Assembly (NCBI GenBank): GCA_964494625.1
Contig: CAZBRT010000002.1
Location: 372,001 to 436,000, forward strand
Reading direction: 5' to 3'
Length of the DNA stretch: 64,000 bases
From: UBA2784 sp964494625
GTDB lineage: Bacteria > Pseudomonadota > Alphaproteobacteria > Micropepsales > Micropepsaceae
The first letter of the stretch is position 1; every line of letters starts with the position of its first letter. Made by a program: the position numbers and the translations under genes. Positions 34,311 through 43,186 of this stretch are shown piece after piece. The notes under the pieces are model-generated. The model ran no database searches. It had not been told where the DNA came from and saw only the letters and a list, made by a program, of their open reading frames with translations.

Positions 34311-35278
34311 TACTGCGTCACACTCTCTGCCAGTGTTTCGCGCTCATAGCCAGAAGGCAGCGGGCCCTCGCGGCCCTCAATGAAATGCAGGATGTCGCGC
34401 CAGACGACTTCACGCTGCAGATCGCGCAACAGCAGATGATAGCCATCGGGATAGAGCGCGATAACGGGGCGCACGCCCATCGTTTCCGTCAGCCGCTCGA
34501 TCGGCCAACGCGGCACGATGCCGTCCTTCTCGCCATAGAGCACGAGGAAGCGCCCGGTCTGGCGCGGGGCTGAAAGGATCGCTTCGTCCATCAGGCCGAC
34601 AATTCCATAGACGGCGTCGGTGCGCGTTGGCTTGATGACCAGATCATCGCTGCCAAGCTGGCGCAAAATTTCCTCGTTGTCCGAAGGATAGATGGTGAGG
34701 CCCGAACCGGTGACTGTCTTCCACGGGATCGTGTGCGCGGAAATCCAGAGAACCGCGCGATAGGTGAACTCCATGGTTGACCAGCCCCACACGGCGGGCG
34801 CAACCAGAATGACGCCATCGGGCGAGGGGGCCAGGGGCCGGTCCAGCGTCGCCAGCACCACTGCGCCGCCCATGCTTTCGCCCATCAAAAAGAACTTCGC
34901 GTCAGGGTGCATGGCGCGGATGAGGGCTGCAAAGTCGCGCGCGTCTTCGGTCAGCGCGTCCGTGCCGGGCCACAGGCCACGATTGGGTGAGCGGCCAAAG
35001 CCGCGCTGATCTATCGCATAGACGCTGATGCCATGCTGGTTCAGCCAGGGCGCGGGCAGCGCATAGGCATTCGCATAATCATTCATGCCGTGAAAGGCGA
35101 CGATGACGGCCTTGGGGTTGGGCACCTCCCACGCCGTGTAGCCCAGCGCGAGCCCGTCATTGGTGATGAAGCGGTCACCGGCGATATGCGGCACGGTCGG
35201 CGTTGTGCCGCGGGCGGCGATCACCGGCGCACAGGCGGGCAGCAGCATCAGAGCGGCGATGAGCCACGCTGCCCGCAT
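34310..35278 (-). CDS. Lipoprotein alpha/beta hydrolase (lysophospholipase/monoglyceride lipase-like)
   Basis: 322 residues from the ATG at 35278, which gives a clean lipoprotein signal ending in LLPAC (Cys16). The hydrolase core has oxyanion AFHGMNDYANA, nucleophile elbow GESMGG, the Asp in LVLYGEKDGIVP and the His in YPDGYHLLLRD, so the triad is complete. The pattern is that of serine aminopeptidase S33 / monoacylglycerol lipase proteins acting on small esters at the envelope. The frame extends to 35338, but that start would bury the signal. It follows the lectin gene on the same strand, with a hairpin between them. Confidence 0.82.
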   Translation of the reverse strand: MRAAWLIAALMLLPACAPVIAARGTTPTVPHIAGDRFITNDGLALGYTAWEVPNPKAVIVAFHGMNDYANAYALPAPWLNQHGISVYAIDQRGFGRSPNRGLWPGTDALTEDARDFAALIRAMHPDAKFFLMGESMGGAVVLATLDRPLAPSPDGVILVAPAVWGWSTMEFTYRAVLWISAHTIPWKTVTGSGLTIYPSDNEEILRQLGSDDLVIKPTRTDAVYGIVGLMDEAILSAPRQTGRFLVLYGEKDGIVPRWPIERLTETMGVRPVIALYPDGYHLLLRDLQREVVWRDILHFIEGREGPLPSGYERETLAESVTQ

Positions 35279-35381
35279 CCCAAAGCCTGTCCGCTTTAAT
35301 CTGCTTTCCGTGCGCGAAAATTGCAGCGCCGCCATCAACCGCGATCCCTAGAAAACCTGTCGAACAGAACCCCTCACCCTG

Positions 35382-35404
35382 CCCTCTCCCCAGAGGGGAG
35401 AGGG
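35382..35404 (-). terminator. Hairpin after the lectin gene
   Basis: CCCTCTCCCC-AGA-GGGGAGAGGG is a perfect ten-base stem just past the lectin stop codon. It belongs to a type of hairpin often dispersed between proteobacterial genes. It may end lectin transcription and separate it from the hydrolase. Confidence 0.6.
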
Positions 35405-35421
35405 ACGAGTGAAGCCGTTTC

Positions 35422-36450
35422 CTACTTGATCACGCCGGCCAGATTTTCCCAGCCGCCCCATGACGCGCCGTTCCACCAGCGGTGCCACAGCGCCTTGGCC
35501 GGACCACGCACAAAGCAATCGAGGCGATTGGCACTCCATGCGGTGCAGCTGATCTCGGAATCCATGACACCGCCAAGGCTTTCCCAGCCGCCCCACGAGG
35601 CGCCGTCCCACCAACGGTGCCACATCGCGTTATCCGTGCCGCGCACAAAGCAGTCGATGCGGTTGGAACTCCACGTCTCGCATTCGATCTGTTCGTCCTT
35701 GAGGACGCCACCCAGATCTTCCCAGCCGCCCCACGAGGCGCCATTCCACCAGCGGTGCCACATGGATTTGCCGGGTCCGCGTACGAAGCAGTCGATGCGG
35801 TTGGAACTCCACGACACGCATTCGGGATCGCCCTTGAGGTCACCGCCAAGATTTTCCCAGCCGCCCCAGTTCGCGCCATCCCACCAGCGATGCCACATCG
35901 CCTTTTGGGGTCCGCGTACAAAACAATCGATGCGGTTGGCCGACCATGTGGTGCACTCGGGATCGCCTTTGAGGTTGCCGCCGAGATCTTCCCAGCCGCC
36001 CCAATTGGCGCCGTCCCACCAGCGATGCCACATGGAATTGCCGGGGCCGCGCACGAAGCAGTCGATGCGGTTCGCACTCCACGACACGCATTCCGGATCG
36101 CCAGCCAAGAGGCCACCCAGATTTTCCCAGCCGCCCCATGAAGCGCCGTTCCACCAGCGATGCCACATGGCGCCATCAGTGCCGCGGGCAAAGCAATCAA
36201 TACGGTTGGCAGACCAGGTCGTGCAGCTGATTTCGCTGCTCAACACGCCGCCAAGGCTTTCCCAGCCGCCCCAGTTTGCGCCATCCCACCAGCGATGCCA
36301 CATCGCGTTGTCAGTGCCGCGCACGAAGCAATCTATGCGATTGGCGCTCCATGACACGCATTCAGGTGCGGTTGCCTTCGCTTCGCGCACGGCGCCCGGC
36401 ACGAAGCTGAGGCCCAGCCCCACGATCAACGCTGCAAGATATCGGTACAT
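35422..36450 (-). CDS. Secreted seven-repeat DUF346/PLL-type beta-propeller lectin
   Basis: 342 residues: a signal peptide (YLAALIVGLGLSFVPGAVREAKA) followed by seven tandem repeats of 45 residues with almost no other sequence. Each repeat reads roughly CxxWSxNRIDCFxRG, then MWHRWWxGAxWGGWExLGG. This is the DUF346 blade of PLL/PHL lectins from Photorhabdus, seven-bladed propellers that bind fucose and other sugars with Trp-lined pockets. Here each blade carries two Cys, 9 residues apart, which is unusual. The ribosome-binding site GGGAGGG is strong. A role in surface-sugar binding or defence is inferred. Confidence 0.82.
   Translation of the reverse strand: MYRYLAALIVGLGLSFVPGAVREAKATAPECVSWSANRIDCFVRGTDNAMWHRWWDGANWGGWESLGGVLSSEISCTTWSANRIDCFARGTDGAMWHRWWNGASWGGWENLGGLLAGDPECVSWSANRIDCFVRGPGNSMWHRWWDGANWGGWEDLGGNLKGDPECTTWSANRIDCFVRGPQKAMWHRWWDGANWGGWENLGGDLKGDPECVSWSSNRIDCFVRGPGKSMWHRWWNGASWGGWEDLGGVLKDEQIECETWSSNRIDCFVRGTDNAMWHRWWDGASWGGWESLGGVMDSEISCTAWSANRLDCFVRGPAKALWHRWWNGASWGGWENLAGVIK
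35425..36369 (-). repeat. Seven tandem 135-base coding repeats
   Basis: The lectin gene body is seven head-to-tail copies of a 135-base unit (7 x 45 codons exactly filling the mature protein). Copies are highly alike at DNA level, including the WHRWW and WGGWE stretches, so unequal crossing-over or conversion is likely. Because of this bias the opposite strand is also open over the same region, giving a false long ORF. Confidence 0.85.
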
Positions 36451-36572
36451 GATTTCACCCTCCCGGTGTTTTCACGCGGGAATCATTAGCACTGCTGCAT
36501 GGCCAGCGACATGGCGCGCGCGTTCAATTCGTCGCTGCAGTGCGGGATGAACAGGGGCTACATGAACCGGGT

Positions 36573-38366
36573 TCAGGCTGTGGCCGCTGCTAAAGCTGCG
36601 GTCACCGGCACCGGGAACTCCAGCAGCATCTGCGCAAAGGCCTTGCCCTGCGGGTCGCCCGACAGGCTGGCAATGCCGCCGCCACCCAATGCGTTGTGCA
36701 GAAGGAAGTTGAGGCCTGAGATGCCGGGCAGATCAAAGCGTTCGACCTTGCCTTTGCCACCCTCGAATTTGTGCGCCATCCAGGCCGCGACAGCTTCCAC
36801 CGTCAGGACCGCGCGGATGAAGGGCAGCCACTCCTTGCGCCGCGCCATGATTCCGATATTGGCGTTGTTGCCCTTGTCGCCCGAACGCGCGAAGGCCAGT
36901 TTGATGAGCGGCACCGTGTGATCCAGCGCACCAAGCGAAGGCGTTGCGGCTGCCGGTCGCTTGATCGCGGCAGGGTCAAAGCCGCCATGGACGTCAATCG
37001 GCACGGGCTCAGCCTTGCCATCCATGTGCAAGGTCACCGTCAGATCGGACTTGGGGACGAGCAATGCAAAATGGCGCACCACGGGCGACGCCTTTGCCCG
37101 CGCGCCGCCATACCCCGTCGTGCCGGGCGAGAAGGAAGTACCGGAACTCGTAATCTCGCGCGCCATAAGATCCAGCGGCTCTTTTCGTGGATGCTTGGCA
37201 GCAAGTTTCAGGATCGCCTCGCGCGTCTTCAGGTCGCGCGCATGGGGGCCATAGGAATCCTCACTGCCCACCACTTCGATGCTTGTCTCGGTAAAAGGCC
37301 CCCAATTGCGCTGGCGCAGGATCGCCTCCATGCGTTTCAGGACCGCTTCGCCTGTGCGGCGCGCCTTGGCGGCCGCATCGATGCCGTTGACGGAGAGCAT
37401 CGAGGTGACGCGGAAGCCATCCTCCCATGTCAGTGAACATTTGTAGGTGTCGGTCGGCGCATATCCCCTGGCATTGGTCACGCGCACGCGGTCCTTGCCG
37501 TCCTGCGTGATCGACACTTGCGAAAAATCACACACGACATCGGGCAGCATATAGGCTTGGGGATCGCCGATCTCGTAAAGCATCTGCTCGCCGACCGTGC
37601 CGACAGACACAAGACCGCCAGTGCCCTCGGGCTTGGTCGTGACGAAGCTGCCATCGGCCGACACTTCGGCAATCGCATAGCCGATGTTTTCCCAGCCCGG
37701 CACGTCCTGCCAGTCGGTGAAAATGCCGCCGGTTGCCTGCGCGCCGCATTCAACGATGTGGCCAGCAAGGCTTCCGCCTGCCAATTTGTCGTAGTCCTTT
37801 GGCCCCCAGCCGAATTCGTGGATGCAGGCACCCAGCGTCACCGCGCTGTCCACACAGCGGCCGGTGATGACGACATCAGCACCACGCGCAAGCGCTGCGG
37901 CTACCGGAAAGCCGCCGAGATAGGCGTTCATGCTGACGGGCTTTTCCGGCAACTTCTCGCCCGTGAACATTTCGGTGAGGCCCAGCGCGCGCCAGTGATC
38001 CATGCGCGGCAGGATGTCGTCACCCTCCACATAGGCGACCCTGAGCGCCACGCCCTGCTTGGCAAGCACCGCCTCCAGAGCGGCGGCACAGGCTTTCGGG
38101 TTTACACCGCCCGCATTGGCGATGACCTTGATCTTGCGCTCGGCGATCTCACGGGCGAGCGAGGCCATGGTAACGCTCACAAAATCATGCGCGTAACCGG
38201 CACCGGGATCCTTCTCGCGCTGGCGGGCGAGGATCGACATCGTGATCTCGGCCAGATAGTCGAAGACGAGATAGTCGATCTGGCCCGAGCGCACGAGTTG
38301 CGGGGCGGCGGTAAAGCTGTCGCCCCAGAAACCGGAGGCACAGCCGATGCGGATGGTCTTGCTCAT
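36573..38366 (-). CDS. AtuA-family protein (acyclic terpene utilisation)
   Basis: 597 residues from the ATG at 38366; a GTG two codons earlier is less likely. The N-terminal DUF1446 domain opens with IRIGCASGFWGDSFTAAPQL and contains YVEGDDILPR and VDSAVTLGACIHEFGW. A C-terminal domain (about residues 495-597, RSGDKGNNANIGIMARR; LNFLLHNALGGGG) is fused, as in Pseudomonas AtuA, essential for growth on citronellol and geraniol. The biochemical reaction of AtuA is not settled. No atuB-H cluster surrounds it, although an acyl-CoA dehydrogenase lies on the same strand about 1 kb upstream. Confidence 0.85.
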   Translation of the reverse strand: MSKTIRIGCASGFWGDSFTAAPQLVRSGQIDYLVFDYLAEITMSILARQREKDPGAGYAHDFVSVTMASLAREIAERKIKVIANAGGVNPKACAAALEAVLAKQGVALRVAYVEGDDILPRMDHWRALGLTEMFTGEKLPEKPVSMNAYLGGFPVAAALARGADVVITGRCVDSAVTLGACIHEFGWGPKDYDKLAGGSLAGHIVECGAQATGGIFTDWQDVPGWENIGYAIAEVSADGSFVTTKPEGTGGLVSVGTVGEQMLYEIGDPQAYMLPDVVCDFSQVSITQDGKDRVRVTNARGYAPTDTYKCSLTWEDGFRVTSMLSVNGIDAAAKARRTGEAVLKRMEAILRQRNWGPFTETSIEVVGSEDSYGPHARDLKTREAILKLAAKHPRKEPLDLMAREITSSGTSFSPGTTGYGGARAKASPVVRHFALLVPKSDLTVTLHMDGKAEPVPIDVHGGFDPAAIKRPAAATPSLGALDHTVPLIKLAFARSGDKGNNANIGIMARRKEWLPFIRAVLTVEAVAAWMAHKFEGGKGKVERFDLPGISGLNFLLHNALGGGGIASLSGDPQGKAFAQMLLEFPVPVTAALAAATA

Positions 38367-38399
38367 GCGCACAAGCTTAGCCTTGGTGCGCGGCGCCTG

Positions 38400-39281
38400 T
38401 CACCCGGGATTGGATGGGTCGGCCGCCTCGATCCACAACTCTCCCTCCTCGGGATCAAGCGTGATCACCAACTGGCGCAGGAAGGCCATGCCGACATTGA
38501 CCTCGTCCACACCGTCAACAAAGGTCAGCTCGGGGTTTTCAAAGGTGAGCGGTCCAACATGGATCGTGCCCCTGATGGTAGCCAGGAACGCGGGCAATTG
38601 ATTGTCGCCTGCCATCCGCACGGGTTTCGTGGGCGTCATTTCGCCCTCGATGATGAAGTTGTCCGCTTCGCTCAGCGGGAAGACGAGGCCGCGGCCATTG
38701 CCGGTATCGAGGATGGCCTCATATTCCTCATCGCCGATTGTCACCGGGATGGCCGGGATGCGGCGACCAAAGCTGGTGCCGTAATAATCGAACTTTTCGA
38801 CCGGCGGGATGTGCGCCGCGTCGCGCGGCAAGACATGCAATTCAGAGCGGCCAAAGTCGAAACGCACCAGAGAGCCTGCAAACATGTTCGGGCTGGCGAC
38901 GCCTGAAATTCCTTCGAGCGGCAGCTTCAAATCGACAATCGCGGCCATGGCTTTCGATATCGGTGCGCTGCCGAGAAGCGCATTGCTGATTTCGGACATG
39001 AAGCCCTCGACGCCCGGCTGCCCCGGGGCAGAGGCCCGCAATGGCGCCAGCCGTGGAAGCCCTGCGGCGTCGGCAAATTCAGGAAAGATGACGGTCGCGC
39101 CTGCGCCCGTATCGACAATAACAGTTCGTGTGACGCCGCTGATCGTCAGCTGCGCAGTGGGGCGCTCTCCGGTCATGTCGAGGGGGACGAGTGAACCATC
39201 AATGGCCTGGGCTGTGGCAGGCCAAACCCAGGCTGCCGCCATCACAACAACCGCCAATGGCCTGAGCAACCTGCCTGACAT
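38400..39281 (-). CDS. Secreted two-domain retropepsin-like aspartic protease
   Basis: 293 residues with a signal peptide (LAVVVMAAAWVWPATAQA). Two aspartic-protease motifs are visible, VDTGAGATV (Asp57) and LDTGNGRGLVFPL (Asp192), each in a beta-rich domain of about 130 residues, so one chain could supply both catalytic Asp residues as in pepsins. The start at 39281 has GGAG at about 9 bases; the open frame extends to 39422, but those residues precede the signal. Many bacterial members are annotated as retropepsin-like with unknown targets. It is on the same strand as the AtuA gene. Confidence 0.75.
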   Translation of the reverse strand: MSGRLLRPLAVVVMAAAWVWPATAQAIDGSLVPLDMTGERPTAQLTISGVTRTVIVDTGAGATVIFPEFADAAGLPRLAPLRASAPGQPGVEGFMSEISNALLGSAPISKAMAAIVDLKLPLEGISGVASPNMFAGSLVRFDFGRSELHVLPRDAAHIPPVEKFDYYGTSFGRRIPAIPVTIGDEEYEAILDTGNGRGLVFPLSEADNFIIEGEMTPTKPVRMAGDNQLPAFLATIRGTIHVGPLTFENPELTFVDGVDEVNVGMAFLRQLVITLDPEEGELWIEAADPSNPG

Positions 39282-39384
39282 CTCGCGCATCTCCGAGTGG
39301 ATCATCGATGGGCAAAACATTCGCACATGAGGACGATCACGGTATCGACACGATACTGTGAAGCGGGGCTGTAATGCGGTTGCC

Positions 39385-40542
39385 CTATCGCTCCTTGGCC
39401 GCGCGCAGCAAATTCTTGGCAATCACGATCTGCTGGATCTGCGAGGTGCCCTCGTAGAGGCGGAAGATGCGCACGTCGCGGTAAAAGCGCTCGGCGGCAT
39501 AGTCGCTCACATAACCTGCACCGCCATGAATCTGCACATTGCGGTCGGCGATGCGGCCCACGGCTTCCGAGGCAAAATATTTGGTCGCTGATGCCTCCAG
39601 CGAGATGTTTTCGCCCGCATCGCGCTTGCGCGCAGTCTCCAGGACCATGCAGCGCATGGCGTAGGCTTCGGTTTTTGAATCCGCCAGCATGCCCTGGATC
39701 AGCTGGAACTCTGCAATCGCCTGACCGAATTGCTTGCGCTCGCTTGCATATTTCACGCTGTCGGCCACCAGCCGGTCGGCAACACCCGTGCAGACGGCCG
39801 CAATATGGAGACGCCCGCGATCCAGGACCTGCATCGCGAGTTTGAAGCCCTCACCCTCCCTGGCACCGATGAGGCAGTCGGCCGGCACTTCGCAATCCTC
39901 GAAAATCACGTCGCAGATATGCGCGCCTTGTTGCCCCATCTTGCGCTCGGGCTTGCCAATCGTGATGCCCTTGAGGTTCGACGGCAGAAAGAATGCCGAG
40001 ATGCCGCCCGCACCCTTGTTGGCGGGATCGGTGCGCGCCATCAGGGTGAACGCACCCGCCTTGTTGGCATTGGTGATGTAACGCTTGGTGCCATTCACGA
40101 CATAGACATTGCCCTTGCGGATCGCCGTGGTGCGTACGGCGGCGGCATCCGATCCGGCGCCGGGTTCGGTCAGGCAGAAGCTCGCGATCACTTCGCCTGA
40201 GGCAATCTTGGGCAACCAATGCGTTTTCTGCTCGGGGCGCCCGAACATCACCAGGCCCTGACTGCCGATGCCGACATTGGTGCCGATGACGGAGCGGAAG
40301 GCAGGTGAGGTCTTGCCCAATTCGAAGCAGACCAGCACTTCCTCCTCCATGGAGAGACCAAGTCCGCCAAATTCCAGGGGGATCGAGAGGCCGAAAAGGC
40401 CAAGCTCGCGCATCTCCTGCACGATGTCGTCGGGAACGCGGTCGGTGCGGGCAACCTCGTCCTCGATCGGCACCAGACGTTCTGCGACAAAGCGCGAAAC
40501 GGAATCGAGCAATTGCTGGCGGGTTTCTGAATCAAGGGCCAT
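39385..40542 (-). CDS. Acyl-CoA dehydrogenase with canonical catalytic Glu
   Basis: 385 residues from the ATG at 40542. FAD/substrate segments include CLTEPGAGSDAAAV and KRYITNANKAG. The catalytic base is Glu364 in RLYEGTSQIQ, as in short- and medium-chain acyl-CoA dehydrogenases that introduce the alpha-beta double bond. The C-terminal IVIAKNLL is usual. Of the four acyl-CoA dehydrogenases in this window it is the only one with this Glu. It is divergent from the MFS gene and may share regulation with the AtuA region. Confidence 0.92.
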   Translation of the reverse strand: MALDSETRQQLLDSVSRFVAERLVPIEDEVARTDRVPDDIVQEMRELGLFGLSIPLEFGGLGLSMEEEVLVCFELGKTSPAFRSVIGTNVGIGSQGLVMFGRPEQKTHWLPKIASGEVIASFCLTEPGAGSDAAAVRTTAIRKGNVYVVNGTKRYITNANKAGAFTLMARTDPANKGAGGISAFFLPSNLKGITIGKPERKMGQQGAHICDVIFEDCEVPADCLIGAREGEGFKLAMQVLDRGRLHIAAVCTGVADRLVADSVKYASERKQFGQAIAEFQLIQGMLADSKTEAYAMRCMVLETARKRDAGENISLEASATKYFASEAVGRIADRNVQIHGGAGYVSDYAAERFYRDVRIFRLYEGTSQIQQIVIAKNLLRAAKER

Positions 40543-40679
40543 GGCGGAATCCGGCGGCAGGAGCATGGTGTCGGACCGCCATTGAAGACGAGCGGAGGCC
40601 GAAGGTCAAAAGCTGAGCGCGGGGAAACTTGCGCAAGGCGCGCCCCTCGCCTATGCCTTGGTGATTGCAATCGCGGTTC

Positions 40680-41927
40680 ATGTCCTTGGCCCTTCGCCTT
40701 CCCTTCCGTCACGTTCCGCCCATGGCGCTGGCGGTACTGGTTTTCTGTTTCACGGTGTCGGCAATCGTCGGCTCGATGGGGCAGAGCTTTTCCGTGTTCC
40801 TTTTGCCGATCAGCCAGACGCTGCAACTTGAGCGTGGCGAGATCGCCGCTGTCTATTCCGCATCGCTTCTGGCGTCCGGCCTTGCCTCGCCGCTTGTCGG
40901 GCTGTTGTTCGACCGGCTGGGGCCGCGCATCGTCTATGCCGTCGGCGCGTCCGTTGCGGCGGCAGGCTATGCGCTGGGATCGGGCGCCGACTCGCTGCTT
41001 GAGATCGGCCTTCTTTATGGCGGGCTTGCCGGGATCGGCGGCGCGCTGACCGGCGGCGTTCCCCATGCCGCGCTGGTCAGCCGCTGGTTCCGCGAGAATG
41101 CTGGTACGGCGATGGGGATCGTGTTTTCGGCCGGCGGGCTTGCAACCGCGCTCACGTCACCGGTCTCGCAGGTACTGACTGACGCAATGGGCTGGCGCGC
41201 GACATTCATCATCTATGCCATCGTGATCGGCTGCATCGTGCCCATCGTTCTTTTCATGCCATGGCGCCAGATCATGGCCGGTGATCCGCTGGTTGCGCAC
41301 AAGCCCAATGCGCCGCTGGAACCGGGACGCGATCCGCATGTCTGGACCATCGGTTCGGCCATGCGTACGCCGAGTTTCTGGGGGCTCTTCTTCGTCTATT
41401 TCTTTACGGGCGGATGCACGACCGCTTTGGCCGTCCACATGGTGAGTTATCTGACCGTTGCCGGATTTGATCCACTGGTCGCGGCAACGGCCTTTGGTAT
41501 GTCGGGGCTGCTCACGCCCTTCGGCATGATCGGCTTTGGCACGCTTTCCGACCGGATCGGGCGGCGGCGCTCCGCCGCCCTCTCCTACTCCGCGACGGGC
41601 CTTGCCGTCCTTTGCCTTTTCCTCATCGGCTTTTTCCCGTCCATCATCCTTCTCGTGCCGGCCATTTTCTTCTTCGGCATCAGTTCGGGATCGCGCGGAC
41701 CGATGGTTTCGGCCATCGCCCTCAACATGTTTGCGGGCCATCGTGTCGGCGGCATCTATGGCGCGATCAGTCTGGGCGGGGGGTTGGGCTCTGCCTTCGG
41801 CACATGGTTCTCGGGCGCGCTCATGGACTGGACCGGCGAGCCGACCGCCATCCTGTGGTATACAGGCACAGCGCTTTTCATCGGCGCCCTTCCCTTTTTC
41901 ACCATCGGCGGCATCCGCCACAGCTGA
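40680..41927 (+). CDS. MFS transporter
   Basis: 415 residues with about twelve helices in two halves. LLFDRLGPR between helices 2 and 3 and FGTLSDRIGRRRS between helices 8 and 9 are the MFS loop motifs. The ATG at 40680 is preferred to an upstream TTG. It lies 10 bases before a CoA transferase gene, so a carboxylic acid substrate that is then activated to a CoA ester is a reasonable inference; oxalate/formate-type MFS proteins have similar company. Confidence 0.86.
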   Translation: MSLALRLPFRHVPPMALAVLVFCFTVSAIVGSMGQSFSVFLLPISQTLQLERGEIAAVYSASLLASGLASPLVGLLFDRLGPRIVYAVGASVAAAGYALGSGADSLLEIGLLYGGLAGIGGALTGGVPHAALVSRWFRENAGTAMGIVFSAGGLATALTSPVSQVLTDAMGWRATFIIYAIVIGCIVPIVLFMPWRQIMAGDPLVAHKPNAPLEPGRDPHVWTIGSAMRTPSFWGLFFVYFFTGGCTTALAVHMVSYLTVAGFDPLVAATAFGMSGLLTPFGMIGFGTLSDRIGRRRSAALSYSATGLAVLCLFLIGFFPSIILLVPAIFFFGISSGSRGPMVSAIALNMFAGHRVGGIYGAISLGGGLGSAFGTWFSGALMDWTGEPTAILWYTGTALFIGALPFFTIGGIRHS

Positions 41928-41937
41928 CGGACGTCTC

Positions 41938-43167
41938 ATGTTTCCTTCGATGACAGCGACAAAGAGTGCGGGCGCGCTTGCGGGCGTGCGCGTGGTCGAT
42001 CTTTCCCGCGTGCTTGGTGGTCCGTATGCCACGCAGGTTCTGGGCGATCACGGTGCCGATGTCATCAAGGTCGAACCGCCGCAGGGAGACGAAACACGCG
42101 AATGGGGGCCGCCGTTCCGCGACGATGCCGGCAAGCCCGGCAAACCCCCGCGCGGGCCCAGTGCCTATTATCTCAACATCAACCGCAACAAGCGCGGGCT
42201 TGCGCTTGACCTGACAAGGGAAGATGCGCGCGCGATCGTCTTCCGCCTGCTTGAAGGCGCCGATGTGCTGGTCGAGAATTTCAAGATCGGTACGCTGGAG
42301 CGCTGGGGCATGGGCCGGGATGTGCTGGCGCAGCGCTTCCCGCGGCTTGTCCATTGCCGCATCTCGGGCTTTGGTGCCGAGGGGCCGCTTGGCGGCATGC
42401 CGGGTTATGACGCGGTCGTGCAGACGATGACGGGTCTGTCGTCGGTGACAGGTTCGCCCGCTTCCGGCCCCGTGAAAATGGGAACGCCGGTCGTTGATAT
42501 TGCAAGCGGCCTCAATGCCGTCATCGGCATCCTGCTGGCGTTGCGCGAGCGCGACAAGACCGGCAAGGGCCAGTTCATCGAAGTGGCGCTCTACGACGTC
42601 GGGCTGTCGCTTTTGCATCCGCATTCGGCAAACTGGATGTGGGGCAATAAGCTGCCGCAGCTGGTGGGCAACGCGCATCCCAATGTTGCGCCCTATGACC
42701 TCTTTGCGACCGCGACACGGCCGATCTTCCTGGGCGTCGGCAATGACGGCCAATTCCGCAAGGCCTGCAGGGTCCTGAAGCGGCCAGAGCTTGCCGACGA
42801 TCCGCGCTTTGCCTCGATGGCCGGGCGCAACACGAACCGCGCGGCGCTGACGGCGATCCTTGCCCCGATCTTTGCCGCGATGGACGGCGTTGCGATTGCA
42901 ACCAAACTTCTGGAAGCCGGTGTGCCCGCTGGCCCCCTCAACAATGTTGCCGAGGCGCTGGATGATCCGCAGACAGAGGCGCGCGCGATGAAGGTGGAAA
43001 CCGACGGGTACAAGGGCATGGGGTCGCCCATCAAGATGAGCGGCACGCCGCCTGCCCTTCACCGCCTGCCGCCGGACTTCGGCGAACACAATGACGAAGT
43101 CTTGCGCGCGGCGGGATTGAGCGACGTGGAGATCGGCGCGCTCCGGAAATCGGGCGCGGTGGTGTAG
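41938..43167 (+). CDS. CaiB/BaiF family CoA transferase
   Basis: 409 residues of family III CoA transferases, which move CoA between carboxylic acids by an Asp-anchored mixed anhydride. The N-terminus VVDLSRVLGGPYATQVLGDHG, then DVIKVEPPQGDETR, is diagnostic. The catalytic Asp is D158 in PGYDAVVQTM. The open frame runs back inside the MFS gene, but family similarity starts at the ATG at 41938 (another at 41950). Acceptor and donor are unknown. It is cotranscribed with the MFS transporter and convergent with an SDR gene. Confidence 0.92.
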   Translation: MFPSMTATKSAGALAGVRVVDLSRVLGGPYATQVLGDHGADVIKVEPPQGDETREWGPPFRDDAGKPGKPPRGPSAYYLNINRNKRGLALDLTREDARAIVFRLLEGADVLVENFKIGTLERWGMGRDVLAQRFPRLVHCRISGFGAEGPLGGMPGYDAVVQTMTGLSSVTGSPASGPVKMGTPVVDIASGLNAVIGILLALRERDKTGKGQFIEVALYDVGLSLLHPHSANWMWGNKLPQLVGNAHPNVAPYDLFATATRPIFLGVGNDGQFRKACRVLKRPELADDPRFASMAGRNTNRAALTAILAPIFAAMDGVAIATKLLEAGVPAGPLNNVAEALDDPQTEARAMKVETDGYKGMGSPIKMSGTPPALHRLPPDFGEHNDEVLRAAGLSDVEIGALRKSGAVV

Positions 43168-43186
43168 GTCGCGGTGATTTTCCCGA

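Noticed and set aside
35425..36369. CRISPR array from regular repeats
   Set aside because: The units are contiguous, in-frame coding repeats of 135 bases without unique spacers.
35321..36550. 409-residue plus-strand open frame with repeated SQPPHEAPFHQRCH-like units
   Set aside because: It is the antisense of the seven lectin repeats. The minus strand has a signal peptide, ribosome-binding site and a known family; the plus strand has none.
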